Shown: positions 1 through 7,554 of the stretch, in pieces
Layout: every line of letters begins with the position of its first letter
Position numbering within the stretch: the first letter of the stretch is position 1
IMG/VR virus record: IMGVR_UViG_3300047469_000387
Location: 1 to 35,277 of that record
DNA from: a virus
Direction: 5' to 3' (one strand)
Length of the DNA: 35,277 nucleotides
Position numbers and translations under genes: made by a program
The notes under the pieces: model-generated
What the model was told of the DNA's origin: nothing
Seen by the model: the letters and a program-made list of their open reading frames with translations, nothing else
The model's database searches: none

Positions 1-999
1 AGCGCCAGTATCATAAGTCACGTAAATCTGTGTAGTTATTGCTCCTAGATTTGTAACTGTTAGTGATCCTGCTCGCGCAACCGGGTAGTTCAGCGCGAGG
101 GTGGCATTGGCATTTGCTTGTTGTAGATATGGGCCTGTAGCTTGGATGTTGTTCAGGTCTGTACCGGCAACAATGTTCGTGGCGCGGTTGATGCCGAGCG
201 CTGCTTGAGCGTCGGCGACCGTTGCAGCACCTGTCCCGCCTTGCGCAATTGCGATGGCAGTCGTCAAAGCCGACAACGACGTAATGTCGTTATTCGCCCC
301 ACTATTTGCCTTGCTAGCAACGGTCGACGCGAGATCGGTGATCTGCTTCTGGATTTTGCCGAATCCCGCGATGACGTTATCCGTCGATACGATGGCCCCG
401 CCCGTAACGAGCGAAAGTCCACTCAGCACTGTGGCAAGAACCCGCGCGGCGGTGAAATAACGATTGGTTGTGCCTTCCGGCAAACTGTCGGTATTTGCAG
501 GGCCGCCGCCAGTAGCGCCCTGCATAACCCATTTGCTGTCGGTGGCGTCCCAGATATAACGCTGAACATCGGAGCCGACGCCCGCATCTACATCGCCATA
601 ATCACCCGCCACCGGAGTAGTGACACCAGATTGGAGCGCCGCCAGGGTCGTGAACGTGCCGCGATAGTGGCCTGGCTGTAGGCCTGCCAGTTTCGCCTTC
701 TCGCCAGTGGTGTAATCCTCGGTGCTCAGTCCTTTACCGGTGACCTTGTCGACCTTGAGGTCCAGAGCCTGATCCAATTGCTGCTGGTCAATCGCAGCGT
801 CAGCTGCTGCCTGCGCACTTGCTGCGGTTTCTGCGGCGGACTGAGCAACCTCGCCAGCCGAATCGGCCGTGGCCTGGGCCGTCGACGAGCGCTGATCCAG
901 TTCGGCAAAGTTCGCATTGATCACCTCGCCGCCTGAGCGCAGGTCTTGACCAGTGCCGTCGTTCGCAGTGGTGCCGATATTTAGCGGCGTGATCGTCAT
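1..999 (-). CDS. Phage tail fibre protein (3' end beyond the window)
   Basis: An uninterrupted minus-strand frame of 333 codons starts at ATG 999 and leaves the window with no stop. The N-terminus carries the segment NIGTTANDGTGQDLRSGG, common at the virion-proximal end of tail fibres. It is followed by an Ala/Gln-rich stretch likely to be coiled coil (about residues 35-75), then fibre-type segments such as LPEGTTNRYFTAARV and ITSLSALTTAIAIAQGGTG. The start overlaps the gpM stop as ATGA, so translation is probably coupled. The receptor-binding tip would lie outside the window. The family call is from sequence style, not a search. Confidence 0.8.
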   Translation of the reverse strand, partial: MTITPLNIGTTANDGTGQDLRSGGEVINANFAELDQRSSTAQATADSAGEVAQSAAETAASAQAAADAAIDQQQLDQALDLKVDKVTGKGLSTEDYTTGEKAKLAGLQPGHYRGTFTTLAALQSGVTTPVAGDYGDVDAGVGSDVQRYIWDATDSKWVMQGATGGGPANTDSLPEGTTNRYFTAARVLATVLSGLSLVTGGAIVSTDNVIAGFGKIQKQITDLASTVASKANSGANNDITSLSALTTAIAIAQGGTGAATVADAQAALGINRATNIVAGTDLNNIQATGPYLQQANANATLALNYPVARAGSLTVTNLGAITTQIYVTYDTGA

Positions 1000-1334
1000 G
1001 GGTGGAAAGCCTGTTCAAAGGTTGCGCTGAGGGTGTACATGTCTGCCCCCATGGGGGTGATTTGATAGGTCTTGCAGCGATACAGAAGCTGGTCAGCCAG
1101 AGGTGCGGTCCAGTAGAACGGGCTTGCTCCCGCCTGCCTGTCGAGGAAGTCTCGGATCTCTTTGATTTGCGCCTCCTTGGCGACGAACGTGAGCGGCCAT
1201 GATTGCGATTTGTTGTTGATGCCATCCTGTGCGCGCTGCTCATAGCCGTCGCCGAACTTTGACGATTTCACGCGAAAATCGACCTGCCCTACCGGCTCAA
1301 TCTTCGCGCACCAGGTGAATGTCTCAATGGCCAT
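996..1334 (-). CDS. Minor tail protein, lambda gpM-like
   Basis: 112-aa protein resembling the phage minor tail protein M family, which in lambda helps assemble the tail tip at the distal end of the tape measure. Visible features are MAIETFTWCAKIEP at the start and a middle of the type VKSSKFGDGYEQRAQDGIN, typical of this family. ATG 1334 is preferred over the in-frame TTG at 1349 because GGAG lies about 6 bases upstream of the ATG. It follows the tape measure gene after a short gap with a terminator-like hairpin and overlaps the tail fibre start. The gpL, gpK, gpI and gpJ genes that normally come next are not seen. Confidence 0.85.
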   Translation of the reverse strand: MAIETFTWCAKIEPVGQVDFRVKSSKFGDGYEQRAQDGINNKSQSWPLTFVAKEAQIKEIRDFLDRQAGASPFYWTAPLADQLLYRCKTYQITPMGADMYTLSATFEQAFHP

Positions 1335-1351
1335 ACTGGCTCCGCACAAAG

Positions 1352-1373
1352 AAAACCCCGCGCGGGGCGGGGT
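1352..1373 (-). terminator. Rho-independent terminator-like hairpin after the tape measure gene
   Basis: Read on the minus strand, ACCCCGC pairs with GCGGGGT around a 5-base loop and is followed by TTTTC. It lies between the tape measure stop and gpM. Late transcription must read through it, consistent with Q-type antitermination or partial termination. Confidence 0.6.
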
Positions 1374-1376
1374 GTT

Positions 1377-4223
1377 TTAACGACCGTTGATGGCGCGCCA
1401 AATGAGGCCGTTTGGTTTCAGCTCTTTGGCAATTTGCTCTGTTGCGCCCTGCTTTGCAGCAGAGGCGTACGCCTTGGCCACGGTCGTTGCTTGCTCATCG
1501 GAGCCCGAGCCATCGCCATCGACTGTGAAGCTCTGTTGAATGACGATCCCGCCGCGGGCGGCTGCCGGTGACGGCGCAGATCCGCCGCCTGTGGATAGGC
1601 CTACATAGCCACCGGCAGCAAAACCGGGCTTGCCGGATTTGTTCAGCCGCTCAAGGTAATCGCGCATGCCAGGCTGTTGGACCACCTCTTTGCGGATGAC
1701 GACCTCGCCACCGTGCACAACGCCCTTTGGCTCGTACTTACCGCCGTCTCCGGTGTAGCCGCCGTCCCAGTGCTGGGAAGACAGCCAGCTTTGATAAGCT
1801 GCACCGGTGTATCCCGATTGGGTTGAGCCGGCGGAACTCGAACCGCCGAAGTAAGCGCTAGCAGCTGAGGTTGCGAGCCCGAAAATAGCGCTGAGCCCAG
1901 ATGAAGCAGCTTGCCTCGCCTCAATTCTGATCAGGTCGGCAATCACGGACTTTGCGAAGTCGCCAAACGACGCTTTGCCTGTCAGGGCGAAATTCACCAA
2001 TGCGTCTTCCATTCCGCTGAATGCATTGGTGAACAGGTTCTTGGTCTGCCCGGCCACGTCCTTGGCGCTGCGCAGGTAGTCGTCATAGGCCGCCGATGCG
2101 CCATTGGTCCAATCTGCCTGGGCCGCATCAACGTCTTGGTAATACTTCTGCTGCATCGCCAGGCGCTGATCCAGCGCACTCTTGAGCGATGCCGTTTCCT
2201 GGTCGTACAGTTCGGTGCTGAACTGGTCCTTGTTGCTCTTGTTGTAATCGGAGTTCAGCTTGTCCAGCTGTGACTGGTATGACTGCTGGATGCCGCGCTG
2301 CTCCTGCAAGCGCTGCTTTTGCACATCACCCAGACCAGTACCGGCCAGGTTGTTGTCGAGCCCCTGTTGGGCGCTGGAAAGCTGGCTTTGCAGGTTCTCA
2401 TCGAACGCAGCGAGCTTGCGCCGGGTCTCCAGCGCCTTTTCAGTCAGCGTGTTTTGGGTTTCGAGCGCCGCATTTCGCTTGAGTTGGGCGGTGATCAGGT
2501 CCTGGCTCGCCAACAGCGACTTCTGGTCAGCCGTCAGCGTCTTCTTCGCCTTGATGTCGACGAGCTCCTGCTCCCACTCGACAAGCTTCTTGGCATTGGC
2601 GCCGAGTTGCTGGCTGGCGGCCGACTGATCGCCAATCAGAGCGTTTTGTTGCTGCAACACCGCGTATTGCTGCCGTGCGTCATCGAGCGCCTTGGTGCCT
2701 GCGTCTTCTCGATAGGCCTTCGGCGCAGACTCCTTGTACTTGTCGCGGATGCCAGCAAAACGGCGCTCTGCATCCGCATCACTCACGCCAGCCGTGCCGT
2801 TGACCTTCGCCGCGCGATTGATGTTTTCGATCTCGACGCGGGCCTTTTTCAGTTCGGCCGCCATTTTTTCCGATTTGCTCGCAGTGTCATCCAGACCCTT
2901 GTTGAAGCTCTCCTGCGACTTGATCGCTTTGTCCTGAATGTCCTGATAAAGCGCCTTCGCCGCAGCGCGGTTCAGCGTTTCCTGCTGAGTGAGCCCAAGA
3001 TCGGTTATGTCCGATTGAACCTGCGAGGTTCCGCGCCCGCCGCCGCCACGCGGTCCATTGCCCAACCGAGCAGCATTGTTCAACTGCTCCTGCAGCAACG
3101 CCATTTTCTCTTCGAACGTCTTTTCACGTCCGATATCGAGAATCGCGTCCCATGCACCCTTCGCGGCATTTTTAACGGTATTCCAACCGCTTTCGATGGC
3201 GCCTAAATTGCTCTTTATCTTGTCCGCTCGGCTGCTCAACGCAGAGGCATAGGCCTCTTCAGCCAGGGAGACGGCCCCTTGCTGATCGCCCTGGCGCACG
3301 AGCGCGTCGATCTGCTCATAGGTCGCCGCTGTCAAATAGTGGAGTTGATCATTGAGCGCCTTGGATGCTTTGACAGGATCCTCAGCCAGCTTTTCGAAGT
3401 CCGCGACCGTCTCGGACGCTGCTTTCCCGGTAGCCTCTTGCATCTTGAGCGCGGCGACAGCGATGGCGTCAAAACTGCCCACCGGGATCTTGCCGGTACT
3501 GGCAAGTTGTACCAGGACCTCCGACGCGGCTCCAACGGTGCCAGTTGTGCGGCTGACCGACTTTGCCAAGGTTTCCAAGCCGTCAACAGTAGCACCCGAC
3601 GCGTTACCCGTGAGGATAAGCGCCTGTTGGTATGCGCTGGCCTCGTCGCTCCCTTGTTTGTAGGCCAGCGCCAGCAAGGCGGCAGCGGCAGCAGCAACCG
3701 TGAACGGGTTGACCAAGCCAAGTACGTAGCCGCCCAGCGCCTTAACCGCCGGGCCTGCTCCGCCAAAACTGTCCTTGATCTGCCCGCCTTGCTGCAGGAA
3801 AACGCTCAGCGGGTTCTGCCCAGCCTGTAGCGAGGTGGTGATATCGGTGAACTGGGCCGGAAGCGTGCGCAAAGCGGCCTGATAGGCTTTCGCCGACTGG
3901 CCGCCCTTGGTCATCGCCGCATCAGCACCGCCAATCGCTGAGCGCTGATCGTTGAGTTTCTTCAGGTAGTCGTCGAAATCATCCTTGTCCAACCGGCCGG
4001 CAGCACGATGCTTGCGCAGCTGCTCTTCCATTTTGTCGAGGCGGCCATAAGCACCGACAACCGGGTCAATCTGCCCGACCAAGCTATCAAGCTGCTTGGC
4101 CTGCTTCTCGGCTTCGCGGGTGGCTGACTTGAGAGAGCGCTGGGCGCGGTCCATGCCTTTCTCGAAGCCGCCGGTGTTCGCCACTAGATCGACCGTCAAC
4201 TGGCCGAGCGAATCAACTGCCAT
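1377..4223 (-). CDS. Tail tape measure protein (lambda gpH family)
   Basis: 948-aa protein that would set tail length and be ejected with DNA. The N-terminus (LGQLTVDLVANTGGFEKGMD) and the block QFTDITTSLQAGQNPLSVFL near residues 125-145 are typical of the lambda-family tape measure. Residues about 170-200 are hydrophobic and Ala-rich; long helical, Gln/Lys/Ala-rich segments fill residues 280-720; the C-terminus is Gly/Ser-rich with a WDGGYTGDGGKYEP segment. The start at ATG 4223 has GAGGTGA just upstream. It follows the gpG/gpT frameshift pair, the usual lambda order, because those chaperones coat the tape measure before tube polymerisation. Confidence 0.95.
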   Translation of the reverse strand: MAVDSLGQLTVDLVANTGGFEKGMDRAQRSLKSATREAEKQAKQLDSLVGQIDPVVGAYGRLDKMEEQLRKHRAAGRLDKDDFDDYLKKLNDQRSAIGGADAAMTKGGQSAKAYQAALRTLPAQFTDITTSLQAGQNPLSVFLQQGGQIKDSFGGAGPAVKALGGYVLGLVNPFTVAAAAAALLALAYKQGSDEASAYQQALILTGNASGATVDGLETLAKSVSRTTGTVGAASEVLVQLASTGKIPVGSFDAIAVAALKMQEATGKAASETVADFEKLAEDPVKASKALNDQLHYLTAATYEQIDALVRQGDQQGAVSLAEEAYASALSSRADKIKSNLGAIESGWNTVKNAAKGAWDAILDIGREKTFEEKMALLQEQLNNAARLGNGPRGGGGRGTSQVQSDITDLGLTQQETLNRAAAKALYQDIQDKAIKSQESFNKGLDDTASKSEKMAAELKKARVEIENINRAAKVNGTAGVSDADAERRFAGIRDKYKESAPKAYREDAGTKALDDARQQYAVLQQQNALIGDQSAASQQLGANAKKLVEWEQELVDIKAKKTLTADQKSLLASQDLITAQLKRNAALETQNTLTEKALETRRKLAAFDENLQSQLSSAQQGLDNNLAGTGLGDVQKQRLQEQRGIQQSYQSQLDKLNSDYNKSNKDQFSTELYDQETASLKSALDQRLAMQQKYYQDVDAAQADWTNGASAAYDDYLRSAKDVAGQTKNLFTNAFSGMEDALVNFALTGKASFGDFAKSVIADLIRIEARQAASSGLSAIFGLATSAASAYFGGSSSAGSTQSGYTGAAYQSWLSSQHWDGGYTGDGGKYEPKGVVHGGEVVIRKEVVQQPGMRDYLERLNKSGKPGFAAGGYVGLSTGGGSAPSPAAARGGIVIQQSFTVDGDGSGSDEQATTVAKAYASAAKQGATEQIAKELKPNGLIWRAINGR

Positions 4224-4226
4224 AAA

Positions 4227-4532
4227 TCACCTCTTCACGCTCTGCAACAGCGCCAGCAGATCCTGCGGCGTTGCGGCTTTCGCCGCTGGCTTGAGTTCAC
4301 GATCCGGCAGATAGTCCGAGAACTTGCCCTTGCCGCCCATGACGTTGTTGAAGACCGTGGCCAACATCGCGAAACCGTCCTCGAGACGCAGACCATGATT
4401 CAAAGGCCCGGTTTGTCGCCGGTACCGCATCCAGTCCATCGCCTCGACGTAGGTCATTCTTTGCTTTGCTTCCGCGACCGTGGCGCCGAGGACGATGGCG
4501 AGCTCGAACCAGAGCTCTTCCTCGGGCTCGAT
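4227..4532 (-). CDS. Tail assembly chaperone T domain, made as a -1 frameshift fusion (gpGT)
   Basis: This frame is entered from gpG by a -1 shift at the A8 run (4532-4539). After the shift the reading continues IEPEEELWFELAIVLG and into MTYVEAMDWMRYRRQTG, for 101 residues to the TGA at 4227. The fusion would be 119 + 101 = 220 aa. In lambda, gpGT is made at a few percent of gpG; the T part binds the tube protein while G coats the tape measure. An internal ATG at 4457 could start a 76-aa T protein alone, but no good ribosome site is seen there and the coding sense upstream of it supports the fusion. Confidence 0.85.
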   Translation of the reverse strand: MEPEEELWFELAIVLGATVAEAKQRMTYVEAMDWMRYRRQTGPLNHGLRLEDGFAMLATVFNNVMGGKGKFSDYLPDRELKPAAKAATPQDLLALLQSVKR

Positions 4533-4888
4533 TTTTTTTCGAGGGTGCCCTCCGAAATCTTGTTGACCTCACCGATAGCCGCCAGGAGCACGATAGCCAG
4601 CTCAGCGCAAAGCGGGCCGTGATCGGTTTCTGGCCCACCCACGATGTCGTCGACCGTAAAAACAGGAACGCCGTTTTTGTCGGTAATACACGACGCGATA
4701 CGTTGCGCGGCGAGATCGCCGCCACGGTCCTGCGCATCCCAGCGCTGGGTCAGCGAGATGAACGACTCCTGAAGCACGTGGACGGTTGCTGTCTGCACCT
4801 TTCCATTTGCGTGCCAGGTGACTTCCTTCCTGACTGGAGGCGCGATGAATGCGCCTGCAGCCTTGAGCGATGCAATACTGAGATCCAT
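4454..4888 (-). CDS. Tail assembly chaperone G (lambda gpG-like)
   Basis: 144-aa zero-frame product between the tail tube and tape measure genes, the position of lambda gpG. It starts at ATG 4888 with AAGGAAGG upstream. Residues 1-118 look like a folded domain; after the A8 slippery run (residues 117-119, EKK) the zero frame turns into a Ser/Arg/Lys-rich tail, the low-complexity appearance expected where the real coding constraint lies in the -1 frame. Known role of the family: binding the tape measure protein during tail assembly; it is absent from the virion. Confidence 0.88.
   Translation of the reverse strand: MDLSIASLKAAGAFIAPPVRKEVTWHANGKVQTATVHVLQESFISLTQRWDAQDRGGDLAAQRIASCITDKNGVPVFTVDDIVGGPETDHGPLCAELAIVLLAAIGEVNKISEGTLEKKSSPRKSSGSSSPSSSAPRSRKQSKE
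4532..4538 (-). other. Programmed -1 ribosomal frameshift slippery heptamer
   Basis: Minus strand reads GAA AAA AAA TCG in the gpG frame, giving the slippery heptamer A AAA AAA inside an 8-A run. A one-base backward slip joins gpG to an open frame that continues 101 codons through the T gene. The layout matches the conserved G/GT frameshift of long-tailed phages. No attempt was made to fold a stimulatory structure. Confidence 0.85.
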
Positions 4889-4897
4889 GGACCTTCC

Positions 4898-5620
4898 TTA
4901 TGCGGCAGTTTTCGCGATCAGCTCGATCTCACCAGAGACCTGGATGCCGACGTTGGACTTCACGACGTCACCGAGCCCGAAGGTGAACGGGAATGCGTTC
5001 ATGTAGCCCCCGAAGGTGAGCCAAGTGCGGGTTCCTGGCAGCTCAAAATCAGCGCCTTCATTCACCAGCGCGCGGGCCGAAGCGCCGGTGCCGTCTCCAC
5101 CCGTCAGCTCGACGGTTGGAGCGGTGGTGTAACCCGAGCCGGCGTCGGTGATGGTAAAGCCGGTGACTTTGCCGTCGGCAATCTGCGCCGTGGCAGTTGC
5201 ACCGGTGCCACCGCCGCCGGTAATCGCGACGACCGGCGCTGTCGTGTAGTCGGCCCCTGCGGAATTCAGAACCAATGCGGCCAACGAACCTTCCGCGCCC
5301 ACCAGCGGCGCAACGCCTTCTTCGGTGTCGAAGTTGTATCCATCCGACCAGCCCACGACCCATTTGAGTTTTGTGCCTGCTTTCTTCAGTTGGTGCAGGC
5401 GCAGATGCGCAGGATTTTTCGGATCAATGTTCAGCCCGAAAGATGCGGAGCCTGGCTCAGCCAACCCGGCTTCATACTCGCGCGCCCGAGACTTGGTGCA
5501 GGTCACGTCGACCTGGGCGATTGTGGTGTCGATGCCGTCCAGCGAGGTGAAGCACCCCACGTCGATGATGGAATTATCCGCCGGGTCCAGCGCGAACAGC
5601 TCCGTGCCTTGGGTATTCAA
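4898..5620 (-). CDS. Major tail (tube) protein with an inserted repeat domain
   Basis: 240-aa protein in the tail tube position, directly before the G/GT chaperones. The first half (residues 1-100, with [20 protein letters not shown] and [14 protein letters not shown]) and the end (residues 195-240, [20 protein letters not shown]) look like one tube fold. Between them, about residues 115-188, lie two similar Gly/Thr-rich repeats, each with a YTTAPxVxxTGGxGTGA core, which look like an inserted surface domain. No ATG fits; TTG 5620 is chosen because GGGGAG lies about 7 bases upstream and an in-frame stop lies just further up. Confidence 0.85.
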   Translation of the reverse strand: MNTQGTELFALDPADNSIIDVGCFTSLDGIDTTIAQVDVTCTKSRAREYEAGLAEPGSASFGLNIDPKNPAHLRLHQLKKAGTKLKWVVGWSDGYNFDTEEGVAPLVGAEGSLAALVLNSAGADYTTAPVVAITGGGGTGATATAQIADGKVTGFTITDAGSGYTTAPTVELTGGDGTGASARALVNEGADFELPGTRTWLTFGGYMNAFPFTFGLGDVVKSNVGIQVSGEIELIAKTAA

Positions 5621-5664
5621 TTTGGTACTCCCCGATTTCCTGCGAAATCACATATGAGTGGGCA

Positions 5665-5687
5665 TAAAAAAACCCGCCGAGGCGGGT
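5665..5687 (-). terminator. Rho-independent terminator upstream of the tail tube gene
   Basis: On the minus strand, ACCCGCC pairs with GGCGGGT around a 1-base centre (CCCGCC TC GGCGGG), followed by a run of seven or eight T. It lies between the DUF3168-like gene and the tail tube gene. Confidence 0.75.
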
Positions 5688-5706
5688 CGTCTTTCAGGTT
5701 TTCCGG

Positions 5707-6072
5707 CTAAACACTCACCAGCCAGGCAACATCGAAACCTTTGCGATAATTCTTCGTTTCGGTGTCGCGCGTGTCGACCCCGAAACCTGTGACATAGGCG
5801 TAGCGGCCGATTGATTTGCGCATCGCCGTGACGACGGCGTCAGCCGAGGTCGCGGTGTCCGCGTAAACATCGATCTGCAGGCCGTATCGGTCGGTGTTGG
5901 GTTGACCGTTCAGGTAGTTGATCGGTGATCCGCTGACCACCTGCCAGACCGCGTAAGGCTTGCCAACGTTTTGCGGAGCATCACCGTGCGGATAAAGGCG
6001 GATCGGAGTGTCTCCGAGTAGCGCGGTCACCGATGGCGATGCCTTGCAGACGGCCACGATAGGAGCCAGCAT
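5707..6072 (-). CDS. Tail completion/terminator protein (DUF3168-like, HK97 gp17-type)
   Basis: 121-aa protein with the DUF3168 pattern: an N-terminal helix ending VTALLGDTPIRLYPHGDAP, then YAVWQVVSGSPINYLNG, RYGLQIDVYADTATSAD and a C-terminal YRKGFDVAWLV. The family forms the ring that caps the tail tube or joins it to the head. ATG 6072 overlaps the preceding stop as TGATG; an in-frame TTG one codon upstream is less likely. It sits between the HK97 gp10-like gene and the tail tube gene, the usual place. Confidence 0.85.
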   Translation of the reverse strand: MLAPIVAVCKASPSVTALLGDTPIRLYPHGDAPQNVGKPYAVWQVVSGSPINYLNGQPNTDRYGLQIDVYADTATSADAVVTAMRKSIGRYAYVTGFGVDTRDTETKNYRKGFDVAWLVSV

Positions 6073-6515
6073 CAATCCACCCCAAGTTTCAGCATCTGGT
6101 ACTTGGCTGAACTCAAGAACTCCTTGAACACAGCCTCCCGGTTGTTCTGCAAAGCCGGACGCAAGAACGGATGTGCCCTGTTTTTTTCGGTGCCGAGCTC
6201 AACCCACCACCAATAGAACGTGTTGCCACCGCCCTGCCCACGACTTCGCTTGCGCACGCCGACAGACATCACAACCGTGCCATCCTCCAGCCCCAGGGCT
6301 TTGCGCTCGATCAGCGCTATGTTTTTGGGAATGAAGTTAGCCGTTTCCGGGTCATCGATACGGGACGCGCGGTCCTTCGCGTCATTGAGAACGACCTCCA
6401 TGGCGTCTTTCGCAGCGGGAGTGACGACCTTGCGGCGCATTTCGTCGCTCAGTGTCTTGAACCGGGCGGACAGCTTGTCAGCGCCGGTGAGTTTGTACTC
6501 GACCCAATCAACCAT
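6072..6515 (-). CDS. HK97 gp10-like head-tail/tail completion protein
   Basis: 147-aa protein matching the HK97 gp10-like family in length and pattern: an N-terminal GADKLSARFKTLSDEMRRKV helix, then a beta-rich part, and the family signature near the end where a WWVELGT segment is followed by HPFLRPAL. These proteins act at the neck during joining of heads and tails. ATG 6515 lies inside the end of the upstream gene (8-base overlap), and its own stop overlaps the next start. Confidence 0.9.
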   Translation of the reverse strand: MVDWVEYKLTGADKLSARFKTLSDEMRRKVVTPAAKDAMEVVLNDAKDRASRIDDPETANFIPKNIALIERKALGLEDGTVVMSVGVRKRSRGQGGGNTFYWWWVELGTEKNRAHPFLRPALQNNREAVFKEFLSSAKYQMLKLGVD

Positions 6516-6840
6516 CGTTTACCCCCTCGCTTGCCGGGAAGGTCAGGTACTCCTTTCCAGAAACCGGGTCGCGCAAAACACCGTGCAGGTTGTAGGTTTT
6601 TCCGGCGCAACGCGCGCGCATTGTGGCGTCGAACCCGTCACGGTAACGGGTCACGATCCTGCATGTGGCTTCCGACTGGGTCGACTGCGCGGCGATGAAC
6701 TCGCGCACGCTCAGATCCTTGATTGCTGCCCAGACAGTGGCAAATTCGACCCACGCCACCAGCGGTTCATTTGAATCCGGATCGTAGGTCGTGACCTTTT
6801 GCTCGAACGTAACGCGGTCTCGAAGATCGCCTGCTCTCAT
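6508..6840 (-). CDS. Head closure protein (phage head-tail adaptor, SPP1 gp16-like)
   Basis: 110-aa protein with the typical start MRAGDLRDRVTFEQKV and a middle VWAAIKDLSVREFIAAQ, then a C-terminal GKTYNLHGVLRDPVSGKEYL strand pair. The family closes the portal after DNA packaging and presents the surface for tail docking. ATG 6840 overlaps the gp6-like stop as TGATG, so the two are translationally coupled. Confidence 0.9.
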   Translation of the reverse strand: MRAGDLRDRVTFEQKVTTYDPDSNEPLVAWVEFATVWAAIKDLSVREFIAAQSTQSEATCRIVTRYRDGFDATMRARCAGKTYNLHGVLRDPVSGKEYLTFPASEGVNDG

Positions 6841-7130
6841 CAGAATCGCTTCCTGTACCAGAGCAACCGGCCGACTGCCAAGGGAACCTCGGTGAGTCCG
6901 CTCGCGACCGCTTCACGGTTGACGTACCAGTGCCCGACCAGCAGCAGTACGGCCTGCTGCACGTCCTTGGTCAGACCCATTTCCTCGGGCAGCACTGGCG
7001 TTTCCACCAGTACCCGGTCGCAATGCTGCTCGACGTGAGTAAGCGCTGCATCGAGATACCCCTGAATCAAGGCATCTTCGTCGCCGTGGTCGACGCGCAG
7101 GTGCGTTTTGACCAGAGATAGCTCGATCAT
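6840..7130 (-). CDS. Head-tail connector protein (HK97 gp6-like)
   Basis: 96-aa helical protein of the gp6-like connector family: MIELSLVKTHLRVDHGDEDALIQGYLDAALTHVE at the start (shown in parts: LRVDHGDEDALI, then AALTHVEQHCDRVL), and a C-terminal QAVLLLVGHWYVNREAV helix. The protein forms the first adaptor ring under the portal. It follows the repeat-bearing gene with a 1-base overlap and lies in the standard capsid-to-neck order. Confidence 0.9.
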   Translation of the reverse strand: MIELSLVKTHLRVDHGDEDALIQGYLDAALTHVEQHCDRVLVETPVLPEEMGLTKDVQQAVLLLVGHWYVNREAVASGLTEVPLAVGRLLWYRKRF

Positions 7131-7489
7131 TACTCGGTCTCTTTCTTAGCTTTTTCCTCGGCCTCGAGACGCTCCGCCTCAGCTTTCTCTGCCAGAAGCC
7201 GCTCAGCCTCGACCTTCTCAGCCTCCAGCCTTTCTGCTTCTGCTTTTTCCGCTTGAAGGCGCTCGGCCTCAGCCTTTTTTTCAGCCGGGGTAGCAGGTTT
7301 GGATTCATTGGCCTTGGCGGACTTCGATTTGCCGTTAGCACCGACTTCTTCCACCAGCCCCTTGCCAATCAAGGTGTGTGCGTATTCGTCGTCGACATCG
7401 TCGAAGACCTGGCCACGCTTCACCTTGGGTGATTCTGCTTTCAACAGATCCGCATTCCCCGTGAAGCCCCACAAAGCGCTGATTTTCAT
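7130..7489 (-). CDS. Hypothetical head-region protein with a charged coiled-coil repeat tail
   Basis: 119-aa protein. Residues 1-50 form a small domain (ISALWGFTGNADLLKAES, then VKRGQVFDDVDDEYAHTLIGKGLVEEV) seen in small phage proteins next to capsid genes, but I do not know its function. Residues 51-72 are a Lys/Ser-rich linker. Residues 73-112 are four nearly perfect 10-residue repeats (AEAERLxAEK), predicted to form a long charged helix. ATG 7489 has GGAGG 5 bases upstream. It sits between the capsid and connector genes; possible roles include capsid decoration or a scaffold-like helper, both guesses. Confidence 0.8.
   Translation of the reverse strand: MKISALWGFTGNADLLKAESPKVKRGQVFDDVDDEYAHTLIGKGLVEEVGANGKSKSAKANESKPATPAEKKAEAERLQAEKAEAERLEAEKVEAERLLAEKAEAERLEAEEKAKKETE
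7154..7273 (-). repeat. Four tandem 30-bp coding repeats
   Basis: Four in-frame 30-bp units encode AEAERLQAEK, AEAERLEAEK, VEAERLLAEK and AEAERLEAEE. The DNA copies differ at several third positions, so they are not a very recent expansion. The unit length keeps the helix charge pattern. Confidence 0.9.
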
Positions 7490-7502
7490 GCTGCCTCCAA
7501 AA

Positions 7503-7530
7503 ACAAAAAAGCCGACGCTATGCCGGCTTT
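7503..7530 (-). terminator. Rho-independent terminator after the capsid gene
   Basis: On the minus strand AAAGCCG pairs with CGGCTTT around a 9-base loop and runs into TTTTTTG. It lies between the capsid stop and the ribosome site of the next gene, a common place to set high capsid expression apart from neck genes. Confidence 0.75.
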
Positions 7531-7554
7531 GTGATGGTTACGTGCGTTTTAGGC

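Noticed and set aside
2319-3206. 295-codon plus-strand open frame
   Set aside because: Lies wholly opposite the tape measure gene and has the Leu/Arg-rich composition of a shadow frame.
4227-4457. T protein as a stand-alone gene from ATG 4457
   Set aside because: Protein-like sequence extends upstream of this ATG to the slippery site, and no strong ribosome site is present; the frameshift fusion explains it better.
4466-5710. 414-codon plus-strand open frame
   Set aside because: Spans the antisense of G/GT and the tail tube gene, all well supported on the minus strand.
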